The notes under the pieces were generated by a model that saw nothing but the letters and a program-made list of their open reading frames with translations, was not told the origin of the DNA and made no database searches. Positions 5,302 to 12,891 of a stretch of 12,891 bases of DNA are shown in pieces. Each line of letters starts with the position of its first letter. Position 1 is the stretch's first letter. Origin of the DNA: Ignavibacteria bacterium (GTDB taxonomy: Bacteria > Bacteroidota > Ignavibacteria > Ignavibacteriales > Ignavibacteriaceae); NCBI GenBank assembly GCA_030648225.1, contig JAUSIA010000433.1:1-12891 (forward strand), in the 5' to 3' direction. The position numbers and the translations under genes were made by a program.

Positions 5302-6678
5302 ATGGGTAATATGTCAAAAAATGCAAAAATACTTGTCTGTGATGATGATGAAACTTTGTGTTATTTGTTAAAGGAACAGCTTTTAGAAGAAGGTTTTTCT
5401 GTTGATGCTGTGTATGATGGAAGTTATGCTATAGATGCTGTTAAAAAGAAACATTATGATGTATTGCTTCTTGATTTAAATATGAAGGGAACTTCAGGAG
5501 AGGAAGTTTTAAAATTTGTATCCGATTATAGTACCTCTCTCCAGACTGTTATTCTTACTGCCCAGTCTGAAATAAGAAAAGCTATTGATTGCATAAAACT
5601 GGGAGCTTATGATTTTATAACCAAGCCTTATAATTTTGATGAGCTTGTTCTTGCGGTAAACCGAGCAATAGAACATAAAGAACTACTCGTTAAAACAACT
5701 ATTCTTTCAAACCAGATAAATAAAAAATCTTCCAGCAACATTATTGGCGAAAGCCAGGAACTCCACAGGGTTATAAATCTTGCCAACAAAGCTGCAATGT
5801 CCGATTCAAATATTCTTGTTGAAGGTGAAACCGGAACAGGAAAAGAATTATTAGCCGAATATATCCATAAACATTCGGCACGTGAAGATAAACCATTTGT
5901 TGTTATCAATTGTGCTTCGCTTCCCGATCAATTAATTGAAAGCGAGCTTTTCGGACATGAGAGAGGTGCTTTTACCGATGCAAAAAATACTAAGCAGGGT
6001 CTTGTTGAAATAGCTCATGGCGGCACATTATTCCTTGATGAAATCGGAGAATTAAGTTTGTCACTCCAGCCAAAGCTGTTAAGATTTCTTGAGAACGGTG
6101 AGTACAGAAGAATAGGCGGTATAACAAGTTTAACTTCAAATGTAAGAGTAATTGGTGCATCAAACAGAAATCTTATGGAAGAAGCTGATAATAAAAATTT
6201 CAGAAAAGATCTTTTATTCAGGTTGAATGTAATAACTCTTACTATTCCTCCTTTAAGAGACAGGAGAGGAGACATTCTTCTTCTTGCAAATTATTTCCTT
6301 GAAACCAAATCGCCTATCAGGTCTCCGAAGAAACTTTCCTTAAAAGCTGAAGAAGCTTTGCTATCATATTCATTCAACGGCAATATAAGGGAGCTTGAAC
6401 ATATCATTGAGCGGGCAATTATTTTTGCTGAAGGTGAATTTATTCAGCCCGATGATTTAAGCCTGCCAAATGTTGGTTCACAAAGCAGAACTTCTCATGT
6501 CTATGATGACAATGGCAGTTCTGAAGATATTATGAGCATGGAAGAGGTTGAGAAAAGACATATAGCAAGAGCACTAAGTCATTTTAAATGGGACAGAGCT
6601 CAAACTGCAACAAGGCTGGGAATAAGTCCAAAAACTCTTTATACTAAAATCAAAAAGTATGAGATCAGACAAGACTAA
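5302..6678 (+). CDS. NtrC-family sigma-54-dependent response regulator
   Basis: This 458-aa cytoplasmic regulator should remodel sigma-54 RNA polymerase when phosphorylated. The receiver (residues 8-125) has the acidic pair Asp14/Asp15, phospho-acceptor Asp58, Thr86 and Lys108. The AAA+ domain (about 146-378) has Walker A GETGTGK (175-181), Walker B TLFLDEIGE with Asp246/Glu247, and arginine-finger-like residues in RKDLLFRLN (301-309). The sigma-54 contact loop reads GAFTDA (222-227) instead of GAFTGA. The C terminus (about 412-455) is a Fis-type helix-turn-helix, with RAQTATRLGISPKTLYTKIK as its core. Two starts are possible: ATG 5302, or ATG 5311, which leaves the more usual MSKNAKILVCDDD. 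The receiver begins right after, so function is unaffected. It is followed by a hybrid kinase 8 bp downstream, its likely partner. No clear -24/-12 sigma-54 promoter (TGGCAC-N5-TTGC) was noticed in this window. Confidence 0.94.
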   Translation: MGNMSKNAKILVCDDDETLCYLLKEQLLEEGFSVDAVYDGSYAIDAVKKKHYDVLLLDLNMKGTSGEEVLKFVSDYSTSLQTVILTAQSEIRKAIDCIKLGAYDFITKPYNFDELVLAVNRAIEHKELLVKTTILSNQINKKSSSNIIGESQELHRVINLANKAAMSDSNILVEGETGTGKELLAEYIHKHSAREDKPFVVINCASLPDQLIESELFGHERGAFTDAKNTKQGLVEIAHGGTLFLDEIGELSLSLQPKLLRFLENGEYRRIGGITSLTSNVRVIGASNRNLMEEADNKNFRKDLLFRLNVITLTIPPLRDRRGDILLLANYFLETKSPIRSPKKLSLKAEEALLSYSFNGNIRELEHIIERAIIFAEGEFIQPDDLSLPNVGSQSRTSHVYDDNGSSEDIMSMEEVEKRHIARALSHFKWDRAQTATRLGISPKTLYTKIKKYEIRQD

Positions 6679-6686
6679 AATATTTC

Positions 6687-8663
6687 ATGGTTGATAAAAT
6701 CATATCTAAATATGCTCTCAAAGAAATACTTGAACTTGATAAAGACTCCTTAGCCATAGCAGATAAGAACCTTAAAATCCTCTGGTTTAATAAAAACTTT
6801 AAAAAGAATTCAGGTACTGAGAGAATAAAAGGGAAGAGCATCTCAAAGCTTTTTCATTATTCGGAAATTGAATCTCTTCTTTTAGATAAACAGGGACCTG
6901 CTTCAATAAAAATTCCCGGTTCCGATAATAAACTATTTATTACTCCGCTTAAAGCTGACAGAAAACTTGATGGTTATCTTTTAAAGCTTGAAGTAAAAAG
7001 TAACCCTTCTGTTAAAAATAGTAAGCCCGCTGCAAACCCTATTATTAATTTTCAACAAGAATTCCATGAAATATTATCCCTTCTTGTTAAGGAAAAATCT
7101 CTTACAAAGATAATAGATGAGATATTGAATAAAAGCATATCTTCAAGCCGCAGTTTATTTGGGCTTCTGCTATTAATAGAGGATAGAAATAAATTTACTT
7201 TTCATTATTATGACCCTGATAATTACATTGAAAATGCTGATGAGACTAACCGTGGTTTGAAGGATAGCCTGAATTATATTCAAAGATGGCTTTCTATAAA
7301 CAAAAAAGCTTTGCCTATTGAAAATGTAAGAACCAATATTGGTTTTCATCTCACTGAAATATTTGATTGTAAATATTTAGTTGTGCTGCCATGTTTTTTT
7401 GAAGATTTACTGACCGGAGCTGTTATCCTTGGCAGGAAGAGCAATTGTTACACGGAAGAGGAAACTGCTATACTTGAACGGCTTTCAACCCTGCTTGCTT
7501 TTGCAATTACAAGTATCCGTACCCGCGAACTTAACTTAGCCCTTGAAAACAGATTGCTGCAGACTCAAAAGCTGGAAATAATTGGAAAACTTTCAAGCGG
7601 TATGGCTCATGATTTTAATAACCTGCTATCAAGTATTTTTGGAAGTCTTAATCTTCTGAAAAAAAGAGTTCCGCAAAGTGAAAATGTAACCAGGTTAATT
7701 GACAACATTGAAAACTGTTCTGTTCGTGCAAGAGATTTAACCAAAGGTCTTCTAACCTTTGGAAAACCTACGCCCAAAAGAAAAGAGTTAATAAAACCTA
7801 ACCTCTTATTATCTGAGATGATAAAAGTTATCACTCAAACCTTCCCTAAAAAAGTTGCTTTAAATTATGATATAAAAGAAAATTTATATGATGTGCTGGG
7901 AAATCCAACCGAAGTTTACCAGGTACTATTAAACTTATCTGTTAATGCCAAGGAAGCTATAGATGATACGGGAGGTATTCTTACATTAAAGGCACGGAAT
8001 ATTACAGTCAGCAATAAAAATATTATAAACTACCCGCTTTTGAATAAAGGAAATTATGCCTGCTTTACAGTAAGAGATAATGGAGCAGGCATAAGTGAAG
8101 ATAACATTCAAAAAATATTTGATCCTTATTTTTCTACAAAAGAAAAAGAAACAGGCTCCGGCCTGGGACTTTATGTAACTTACGGAATTATTAAAGCTCA
8201 CAACGGACACATAGATGTTACAAGTAAATTAAATGAAGGAACCCAGTTTGATGTTTATCTCCCTTCATATGAGCCTACCAAGGTTGATAATGTTTCTCCT
8301 TCAGATAAATTAATTCTTCTTGCAGATGATGAAATTATGCTGCGGGATCTTTTAGCAGAACTTCTCGAATCAAATGGCTATACTGTCATCAGGGTGATTT
8401 CAGGAACAGAAGCTCTGAAAGTTTTAACGGAAGAGATAAAAGTTGATCTTATAATACTTGATTATAATATGCCTGAAATGAATGGGTTGGATTGTGTTAC
8501 CGAGATTAGGAAATTTAATAAAGAGGTCCCTATAATTCTTTCATCAGGAAGTCTTGATCTTAACGGGCATGATATTAATATGAAGAAAGCAGGAATTAAC
8601 AGCTTTGTTAATAAGCCTTATGAATTTGATACAATGCTTGCTAAAATCCAGGAATTAACGTGA
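6687..8663 (+). CDS. Soluble NtrB-like hybrid sensor histidine kinase (PAS-GAF-HisKA-HATPase-REC)
   Basis: This 658-aa kinase has no signal peptide or membrane helix and probably senses a cytoplasmic cue. A PAS-like domain covers about 10-102 (DSLAIADKNLKILWFNKNF), and a GAF-like domain about 120-275, which includes LVVLPCFFEDLLTGAVILGR. The dimerisation helix carries the phospho-acceptor His308 in LSSGMAHDFNNLLSSI, the H-box style of NtrB-type kinases. The ATPase domain shows the N box around Asn420 (NLSVNAKEA), the G1 box DNGAG (464-468) and the G2 box GSGLGL (490-495). A C-terminal receiver (541-656) has Asp547/Asp548, phospho-acceptor Asp592 in ILDYNMPEMNG, Ser619 in the Thr position and Lys643. 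It starts 8 bp after the NtrC-type regulator and is surely co-transcribed with it. Its stop overlaps the convergent minus-strand gene by 9 bp. The extra receiver suggests a His-Asp relay or self-inhibition before transfer to the regulator. Confidence 0.95.
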   Translation: MVDKIISKYALKEILELDKDSLAIADKNLKILWFNKNFKKNSGTERIKGKSISKLFHYSEIESLLLDKQGPASIKIPGSDNKLFITPLKADRKLDGYLLKLEVKSNPSVKNSKPAANPIINFQQEFHEILSLLVKEKSLTKIIDEILNKSISSSRSLFGLLLLIEDRNKFTFHYYDPDNYIENADETNRGLKDSLNYIQRWLSINKKALPIENVRTNIGFHLTEIFDCKYLVVLPCFFEDLLTGAVILGRKSNCYTEEETAILERLSTLLAFAITSIRTRELNLALENRLLQTQKLEIIGKLSSGMAHDFNNLLSSIFGSLNLLKKRVPQSENVTRLIDNIENCSVRARDLTKGLLTFGKPTPKRKELIKPNLLLSEMIKVITQTFPKKVALNYDIKENLYDVLGNPTEVYQVLLNLSVNAKEAIDDTGGILTLKARNITVSNKNIINYPLLNKGNYACFTVRDNGAGISEDNIQKIFDPYFSTKEKETGSGLGLYVTYGIIKAHNGHIDVTSKLNEGTQFDVYLPSYEPTKVDNVSPSDKLILLADDEIMLRDLLAELLESNGYTVIRVISGTEALKVLTEEIKVDLIILDYNMPEMNGLDCVTEIRKFNKEVPIILSSGSLDLNGHDINMKKAGINSFVNKPYEFDTMLAKIQELT

Positions 8664-9335
8664 AGTTTCAGTCTTTCCCTTCTCGCAGTCAATCATTTTA
8701 ATATCTTTAACATAATCAGAGAATACGGGTTTCTTTATCGAGTTCAACTGGTTTAATACATCCCCGATTTCTTTAATTGCTGCATCTATATAGTTAAGCC
8801 TTTTCATTACCGCTTCTTTAGAAATAACCTCTTTGTTTATCTCTCTTTTAAGAGCTGCCGATGAAAGGCTCATTAATGTAAGCGGCTGCTTTATTTTATG
8901 GTTAGCTGTTACCACAGTTGCAGCAAAAGTATTTTTCTGTTCTGCTTCAAGATATTTTTTTTGTGCCTCAGAAAGTTTTAAAGCGGAATAAACCCTGGCA
9001 AGAAGCTCAACTTTGTTGAAAGGTTTTTTAATATAATCGAAAGCACCTGCTTCAAGCCCTTCCTTTGTATCTTCAGCGCCCGATTTTGCCGTTACAAGTA
9101 TTATCGGGATGTTCACAGTTGAAGGGTTGCTGACAAGGGTTTTACAAACTTCAATTCCATTCATTTCCGGCATCATAACATCAAGCAGAATTAAATCCGG
9201 AAGCTCACTTATAGCTTTGTTGATTCCTGATTTTCCATCATAAGCAGTTAATATTTCAAAGCCTTCGGTTTCAAGCCTGTCCTGCAGAAGGAATACATTT
9301 TCAGGTAAATCATCAATAACAAGTATTCTTTTCAA
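8655..9335 (-). CDS. REC protein with DHp-like histidine helix pair and no ATPase domain
   Basis: The 226-aa product starts with a canonical receiver (2-120): Asp8/Asp9, phospho-acceptor Asp52 in LLDVMMPEMNG, Thr82 and Lys104 in KKPF. After a short helix linker (121-138), residues about 138-200 contain an H-box-like TANHKIKQPLTLMSLSSAAL with His146. A second helix follows (VMKRLNYIDAAIKEIGDVLNQ), giving the shape of a histidine-kinase dimerisation domain. No N, G1, F or G2 box follows; the protein ends about 20 residues later. It cannot autophosphorylate by itself; it may accept phosphate at His146 or bind a kinase. The start codon is TTG at 9335: an in-frame TAA lies two codons further up, and the receiver begins immediately. 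The TTG comes 1 nt after the stop of the upstream hybrid kinase, suggesting translational coupling. The 3' end overlaps the opposing hybrid kinase gene by 9 bp. REC is certain; the DHp role is inference. Confidence 0.9.
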   Translation of the reverse strand: MKRILVIDDLPENVFLLQDRLETEGFEILTAYDGKSGINKAISELPDLILLDVMMPEMNGIEVCKTLVSNPSTVNIPIILVTAKSGAEDTKEGLEAGAFDYIKKPFNKVELLARVYSALKLSEAQKKYLEAEQKNTFAATVVTANHKIKQPLTLMSLSSAALKREINKEVISKEAVMKRLNYIDAAIKEIGDVLNQLNSIKKPVFSDYVKDIKMIDCEKGKTETSR

Positions 9336-9336
9336 T

Positions 9337-12300
9337 TTAACTTAATCCGATTTTAGTGAATAGTTTTTCAATTTTAAATGCCAGGGTAACAGCATTAACA
9401 GGTTTCAGTACGTAATCATTAAATCCATGTTTTAAAATGATTTCACGATCACCGGTCATTGCTTTTGCAGTTACAGCAAACACAGGAATATTTACCCACT
9501 TAGAATTTTCTTTTATTTTCTTTAAAGTTTGAAATCCATCCATACCCGGCATCATTATATCAAGCAGGATTAAATCCGGTGTTTCATTTTCTAATAATTC
9601 AAGGGATTCCTGACCGCTGTTTGCAAGTAATGTCTTACAGCCGCAGGATTGTATAATTTCATTTACTGTAAAAAGTGTATCCGCATCATCATCCACTAAT
9701 AAAACTGTACCTTTATATTCGGTATCTTCTTTTTGATTATCTGTTTGTAAAATATCTTCCTCGGTTTCTTCTTCTGTTTCCTCTTCGGTTATTCTATGCT
9801 CGGTTACTCTATCAGACATCATTGAGTATTCTTCGTGCATCTTAATTCTGTCCCGTACTATTTTAAGAACATCTAAGGGATGGCCTTTTGATTTTACAGT
9901 TATTTCTTCAACAGTATTATGCAGTGAAGACTTTTCTTCTTCACTTAGATCTTTTGCGGTACTGATAATTACTGGTATATGCCGCGTTTCCTTACTTGAT
10001 TTTAATTTATGCGATAAACCGATACCATCTATATTCGGCATTAACAGATCAAGAATAATAAGGTCCGGCTGTATTTCTAAAATTTTATTGAAAGCAAGCC
10101 GGCTGTCCTTGATATATTCGATTCTTACTTTATCATTTTTAAAAGCACTTTTGAATTTCTCAAATTCCATTTCATCATCATCTACAATAACTAATTTTTC
10201 AATACGTTTCTTAGCCATGTTTTCAAGCTTTGTAAATGCAGACAAAAGCTTCTCAGAAGAAATTGGTTTTACAAAATATTCAAATGCACCAAGTCCACAC
10301 CCAAGATTTTTATCTCCCATTACTGAAATAAGAATAACAGGAATATCACGTGTAGCCGGATTTTCTTTAAATTCTTTCAGTATATTCCAGCCATCTTTTT
10401 TAGGAAGCATTATATCGAGCGTAATGGCGAAAGGCTGCAGCTTAACTGCCTTCTCAAGCCCCTGCTCACCATCTTCAGCATAAGCAACTTCATACCCGCG
10501 TGAAATTAAGTATTGCCCGATTGTATATCTTATTTCAGGATCATCATCAATAATCAGGATAGGATGTTTCCTGTTTTTTAGGAGCGTTTCAATATTTACT
10601 TTTGGTTCATCAGGTTTTTCAGCACGGATTTCCATAACCTTTAATGGAATACTAAATGAAAATGTTGAGCCTTTCCCAATTTCACTTTGAACTGATATTG
10701 AACCATTAAGCATATCTGCAATTTTTTTACAGATTGTTAAACCCAAACCTGATCCACCATATTTCCTTGTAGTCGTTCCGTCTATCTGCCGGAATTCTTC
10801 AAAAATTATCTGCAGATCGCTTTGAGACATTCCAATTCCACTGTCAAGAATGTCAAACATTAATGTATCGCTGTCCGGTGCAGATACAACTAATTCAACA
10901 CTGCCTTTCTCTGTAAACTTAACCGCGTTGCCAAGAAGATTAATTAATACCTGTGTTACTCTTCCTTTATCAGTACTTATCCGAACATGAGTATTAATTT
11001 TTTTAGTTAATTTAAATTCAATATTCTTGTTTAGTGTTAAGGGAGTTATAGCATTTTCAACATCTTCAATTAATTCATCGAGCATAACCTGTTCTTCGCG
11101 CATTTCCATCTTACCTGCTTCAATTTTGCTGAGGTCAAGAATATCATTTATCAGGTTCATTAATCTTTTACCGCTTTTTAAAACAACTTCAAGACGCTCT
11201 TTATTTTTTCCTTTTAAAGAACTGCTTTCAAGAATTAATTCGGATAGCCCAAGGATAGAATTCATCGGCGTTCTTAACTCATGAGACATATTAGCTAAGA
11301 ACTGAGATTTCATATGTGTTGATTCTTCTGCTCTCTCTTTTTGAATTGCAAGCTCATCAGCTTTTTCTTTAAGCTCTTTATGAAGTTCTACAAGTTTTTC
11401 GTTCTGCTTAGTTATCTGCTCATTCTGTTTCTGGTATTCATCATTCAATCTTTTTAATTCAGAAACAAAATTTTCCAACTGAACAAGTGCCATTGCGTTT
11501 GTTAAACCGATTGCAAGTTGTTTCTGGATGTTTGAAAGATATTCTCTTGCTTCGGGAAATGGTTTATCAAATCCACCAAGTTCGAGGATAGCTATAACTT
11601 TATTATTATATAAAATGGGTACAATCAGAAGAGACCTGATTTCCAAAGAGAGCATTCCCGTATTGACAACCGGAAGATTATTTCCCGAATTTATTTCAAT
11701 GGTTTCATGATTTTTTATTACAGGTTTAAACAATTCGGATTTGTTATTAGTATATTCTTCCTTTAAGCCGAAAGAACTTAAAAGAGAAAGTTCTTCTTTT
11801 TCTACAAGATAAAGTGCACCAACAGAAAAGTTGCAGGTTTTAATAATTTTTCGAAGAGCAGCTTCTGATATTTCCTTTAAAGTAGGGTTTTGATTTATTA
11901 GTGTAATAAATTCTGAATATTCATGTTTCGATTTATGATTTCTTTCAAGGTCATCAAGCATATTGTTAAAAGCTTTTGCCAGTTCACCAATTTCATCTTT
12001 ACTTTTAATGCTGATCCTGTTTTTAAAATTACCGCCTTTTGTTATCTCTGTAGCTTGACTTAATTGTGTAAGCTGTTTCCTTATTTTATCTGTGAAAATA
12101 AAAGTAAGTATAAGAGAAAGAAGAACCCCTGCTATTCCAACAATTGCAAGCATTGATTTAAGACTTGACCGGAGGTCTGCGGCTTCACCAACAGTATTAA
12201 AGATAATAAATTCATTTCCGCTGTTTATTTCGGAAACATTTGGATCTTTAAAGATTGTTGCTACTAAATCGGATTTATCAGAGCTTTCGGTAAAAATCTC

Positions 12301-12885
12301 AAAGTTATTTTTGGCTTTTAATTCCTTATAAGCTTCTGTTAGATTAAAAATAAAATTCTGGTTATTCCCCTGGTTTGATATTTCAAAAGGTGAGTCATTC
12401 AATATTAATGCAATTTCAGCATTTATCTTCTTTGACAGCTTATTAAGAAACTCACCCGATAAAAGACGACCATAATAATAAACACCACTTCTCTCATCAG
12501 AATATTTTTTTATAACAGCGTGAGGATTATCTTTAATAAACTCTTCGAGGGAAAAATCATTTTTTGCCAGATAAATAGTTTCTTTTGAAAATTCATTTGA
12601 AAGTTTATCCTTATTTACTACCCCGAAAATAAAATCAATATTCTGGGAATTTTGAAGAGTATAGCCGGCAGCAGAGTTTTTTATGTAATTCTGAAATTCA
12701 TCTTCCGTTTCCTGAAGCATTTCCCGGTAAGAATAAAGAAAATCGTTTGCCGACTTTGTAAGGTGACGGGATCTTTGCGAGGTTAATGTGTTGTACATTA
12801 TTGAATAAAATGCAAAAGCAGAGCTTGCGATAATAAGTACAACTATAGCAAAGTTGATCAACAGAATACGATATCTTATTTTCAT
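9337..12885 (-). CDS. Membrane hybrid histidine kinase, sensor-HAMP-GAF-HisKA-HATPase-REC-REC-REC
   Basis: This is a 1182-aa inner-membrane kinase. TM1 (about 7-29) and TM2 (about 243-265) enclose a periplasmic sensor of about 210 residues whose helical start and RLLSGEFLNKLSKKINAEI segment resemble Cache/CHASE-like sensors; the ligand is unknown. HAMP (about 262-316) is followed by a GAF domain (about 325-468), a coiled coil (about 470-522), and HisKA with His535 in NMSHELRTPMNSILG. The ATPase domain has Asn653, the G1 box DSGIG (681-685) and the G2 box GGSGLGL (710-716). Three receivers follow. REC1 has phospho-acceptor Asp824 and Lys873. REC2 has Asp946 and Lys998, but KS instead of the usual KP. 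REC3 has Asp1109, Thr1139 and Lys1161 in KPV. REC2 and REC3 are joined by an acidic TEEE-repeat linker (1033-1044). The ATG at 12885 lies 6 nt from the window edge, so upstream genes and the promoter are not seen. The REC-DHp gene follows 1 bp downstream. Confidence 0.95.
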   Translation of the reverse strand: MKIRYRILLINFAIVVLIIASSAFAFYSIMYNTLTSQRSRHLTKSANDFLYSYREMLQETEDEFQNYIKNSAAGYTLQNSQNIDFIFGVVNKDKLSNEFSKETIYLAKNDFSLEEFIKDNPHAVIKKYSDERSGVYYYGRLLSGEFLNKLSKKINAEIALILNDSPFEISNQGNNQNFIFNLTEAYKELKAKNNFEIFTESSDKSDLVATIFKDPNVSEINSGNEFIIFNTVGEAADLRSSLKSMLAIVGIAGVLLSLILTFIFTDKIRKQLTQLSQATEITKGGNFKNRISIKSKDEIGELAKAFNNMLDDLERNHKSKHEYSEFITLINQNPTLKEISEAALRKIIKTCNFSVGALYLVEKEELSLLSSFGLKEEYTNNKSELFKPVIKNHETIEINSGNNLPVVNTGMLSLEIRSLLIVPILYNNKVIAILELGGFDKPFPEAREYLSNIQKQLAIGLTNAMALVQLENFVSELKRLNDEYQKQNEQITKQNEKLVELHKELKEKADELAIQKERAEESTHMKSQFLANMSHELRTPMNSILGLSELILESSSLKGKNKERLEVVLKSGKRLMNLINDILDLSKIEAGKMEMREEQVMLDELIEDVENAITPLTLNKNIEFKLTKKINTHVRISTDKGRVTQVLINLLGNAVKFTEKGSVELVVSAPDSDTLMFDILDSGIGMSQSDLQIIFEEFRQIDGTTTRKYGGSGLGLTICKKIADMLNGSISVQSEIGKGSTFSFSIPLKVMEIRAEKPDEPKVNIETLLKNRKHPILIIDDDPEIRYTIGQYLISRGYEVAYAEDGEQGLEKAVKLQPFAITLDIMLPKKDGWNILKEFKENPATRDIPVILISVMGDKNLGCGLGAFEYFVKPISSEKLLSAFTKLENMAKKRIEKLVIVDDDEMEFEKFKSAFKNDKVRIEYIKDSRLAFNKILEIQPDLIILDLLMPNIDGIGLSHKLKSSKETRHIPVIISTAKDLSEEEKSSLHNTVEEITVKSKGHPLDVLKIVRDRIKMHEEYSMMSDRVTEHRITEEETEEETEEDILQTDNQKEDTEYKGTVLLVDDDADTLFTVNEIIQSCGCKTLLANSGQESLELLENETPDLILLDIMMPGMDGFQTLKKIKENSKWVNIPVFAVTAKAMTGDREIILKHGFNDYVLKPVNAVTLAFKIEKLFTKIGLS
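9754..9789 (-). repeat. In-gene TEEE tandem repeat (acidic linker)
   Basis: Three tetrapeptide units TEEE-TEEE-TEED (residues 1033-1044 of the large hybrid kinase) are encoded by imperfect 12-bp repeats of ACNGARGARGAR type. They lie in the flexible acidic linker between REC2 and REC3. Such repeats can change length by slippage in steps that keep the frame. Confidence 0.6.
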
Positions 12886-12891
12886 ACTTAC

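Noticed and set aside
5126..5326. 66-codon minus-strand frame across the tRNA-Lys gene
   Set aside because: It is a translation through a functional tRNA and its promoter; the apparent peptide is the familiar artefact of reading through tRNA sequence.
10088..10483. 131-codon plus-strand frame opposite the large hybrid kinase
   Set aside because: It is rich in Ser, Phe and Ile from antisense reading of AT-rich coding DNA; the opposite strand encodes clear receiver domains with intact motifs.

Overview
The window looks like a stretch of an AT-rich chromosome from the Bacteroidota/Chlorobi/Ignavibacteria side of the FCB group. I infer this from the protein flavour, the weak use of Shine-Dalgarno sequences, and a near-ideal Bacteroidetes-type promoter (TTTG, 20 nt, TATATTTG) in front of the tRNA gene. 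No phage, plasmid, IS transposase or CRISPR array is visible.

Left part (1-3130): this is a housekeeping and accessory region with signs of gene decay. A 5'-truncated rsgA (ribosome-assembly GTPase) runs off the left edge. Its remaining reading frame stops at a degenerate hexanucleotide array, with no start codon and no OB-fold, G4 or G5 region. Next come a 130 bp unexplained spacer and a 75 bp nested palindrome built of ATTCC/GGAAT octamers. An exported MsrA (methionine sulfoxide reductase, minus strand) is divergent from a TolC-type outer-membrane efflux protein (plus strand). Behind tolC lie a 33-codon remnant of a YciI-like gene and a perfect 10-bp hairpin.

Middle (3130-5223): an exported beta-lactamase-fold serine hydrolase with a C-terminal DUF3471-like domain converges on a small two-TM protein with a four-cysteine tail. 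A tRNA-Lys(UUU) gene follows on the minus strand with a clear promoter.

Right part (5302-12885): this is a dense phosphorelay locus. On the plus strand there is an NtrC-type sigma-54 activator (REC-AAA+-Fis HTH), followed 8 bp later by a soluble NtrB-like hybrid kinase (PAS-GAF-HisKA-HATPase-REC). On the minus strand, transcribed toward them, there is a 1182-aa membrane hybrid kinase (sensor-HAMP-GAF-HisKA-HATPase-REC-REC-REC), and 1 bp after it a small REC protein carrying a histidine-containing dimerisation-like helix pair but no ATPase domain. The two operons overlap tail to tail by 9 bp. Together the four genes encode six receiver domains, two complete kinase cores, one ATPase-less DHp-like module and a single DNA-binding output. 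The likely model is a branched relay ending in sigma-54-dependent transcription. The REC-DHp protein is the most unusual component and a candidate phosphotransfer shuttle or allosteric partner.
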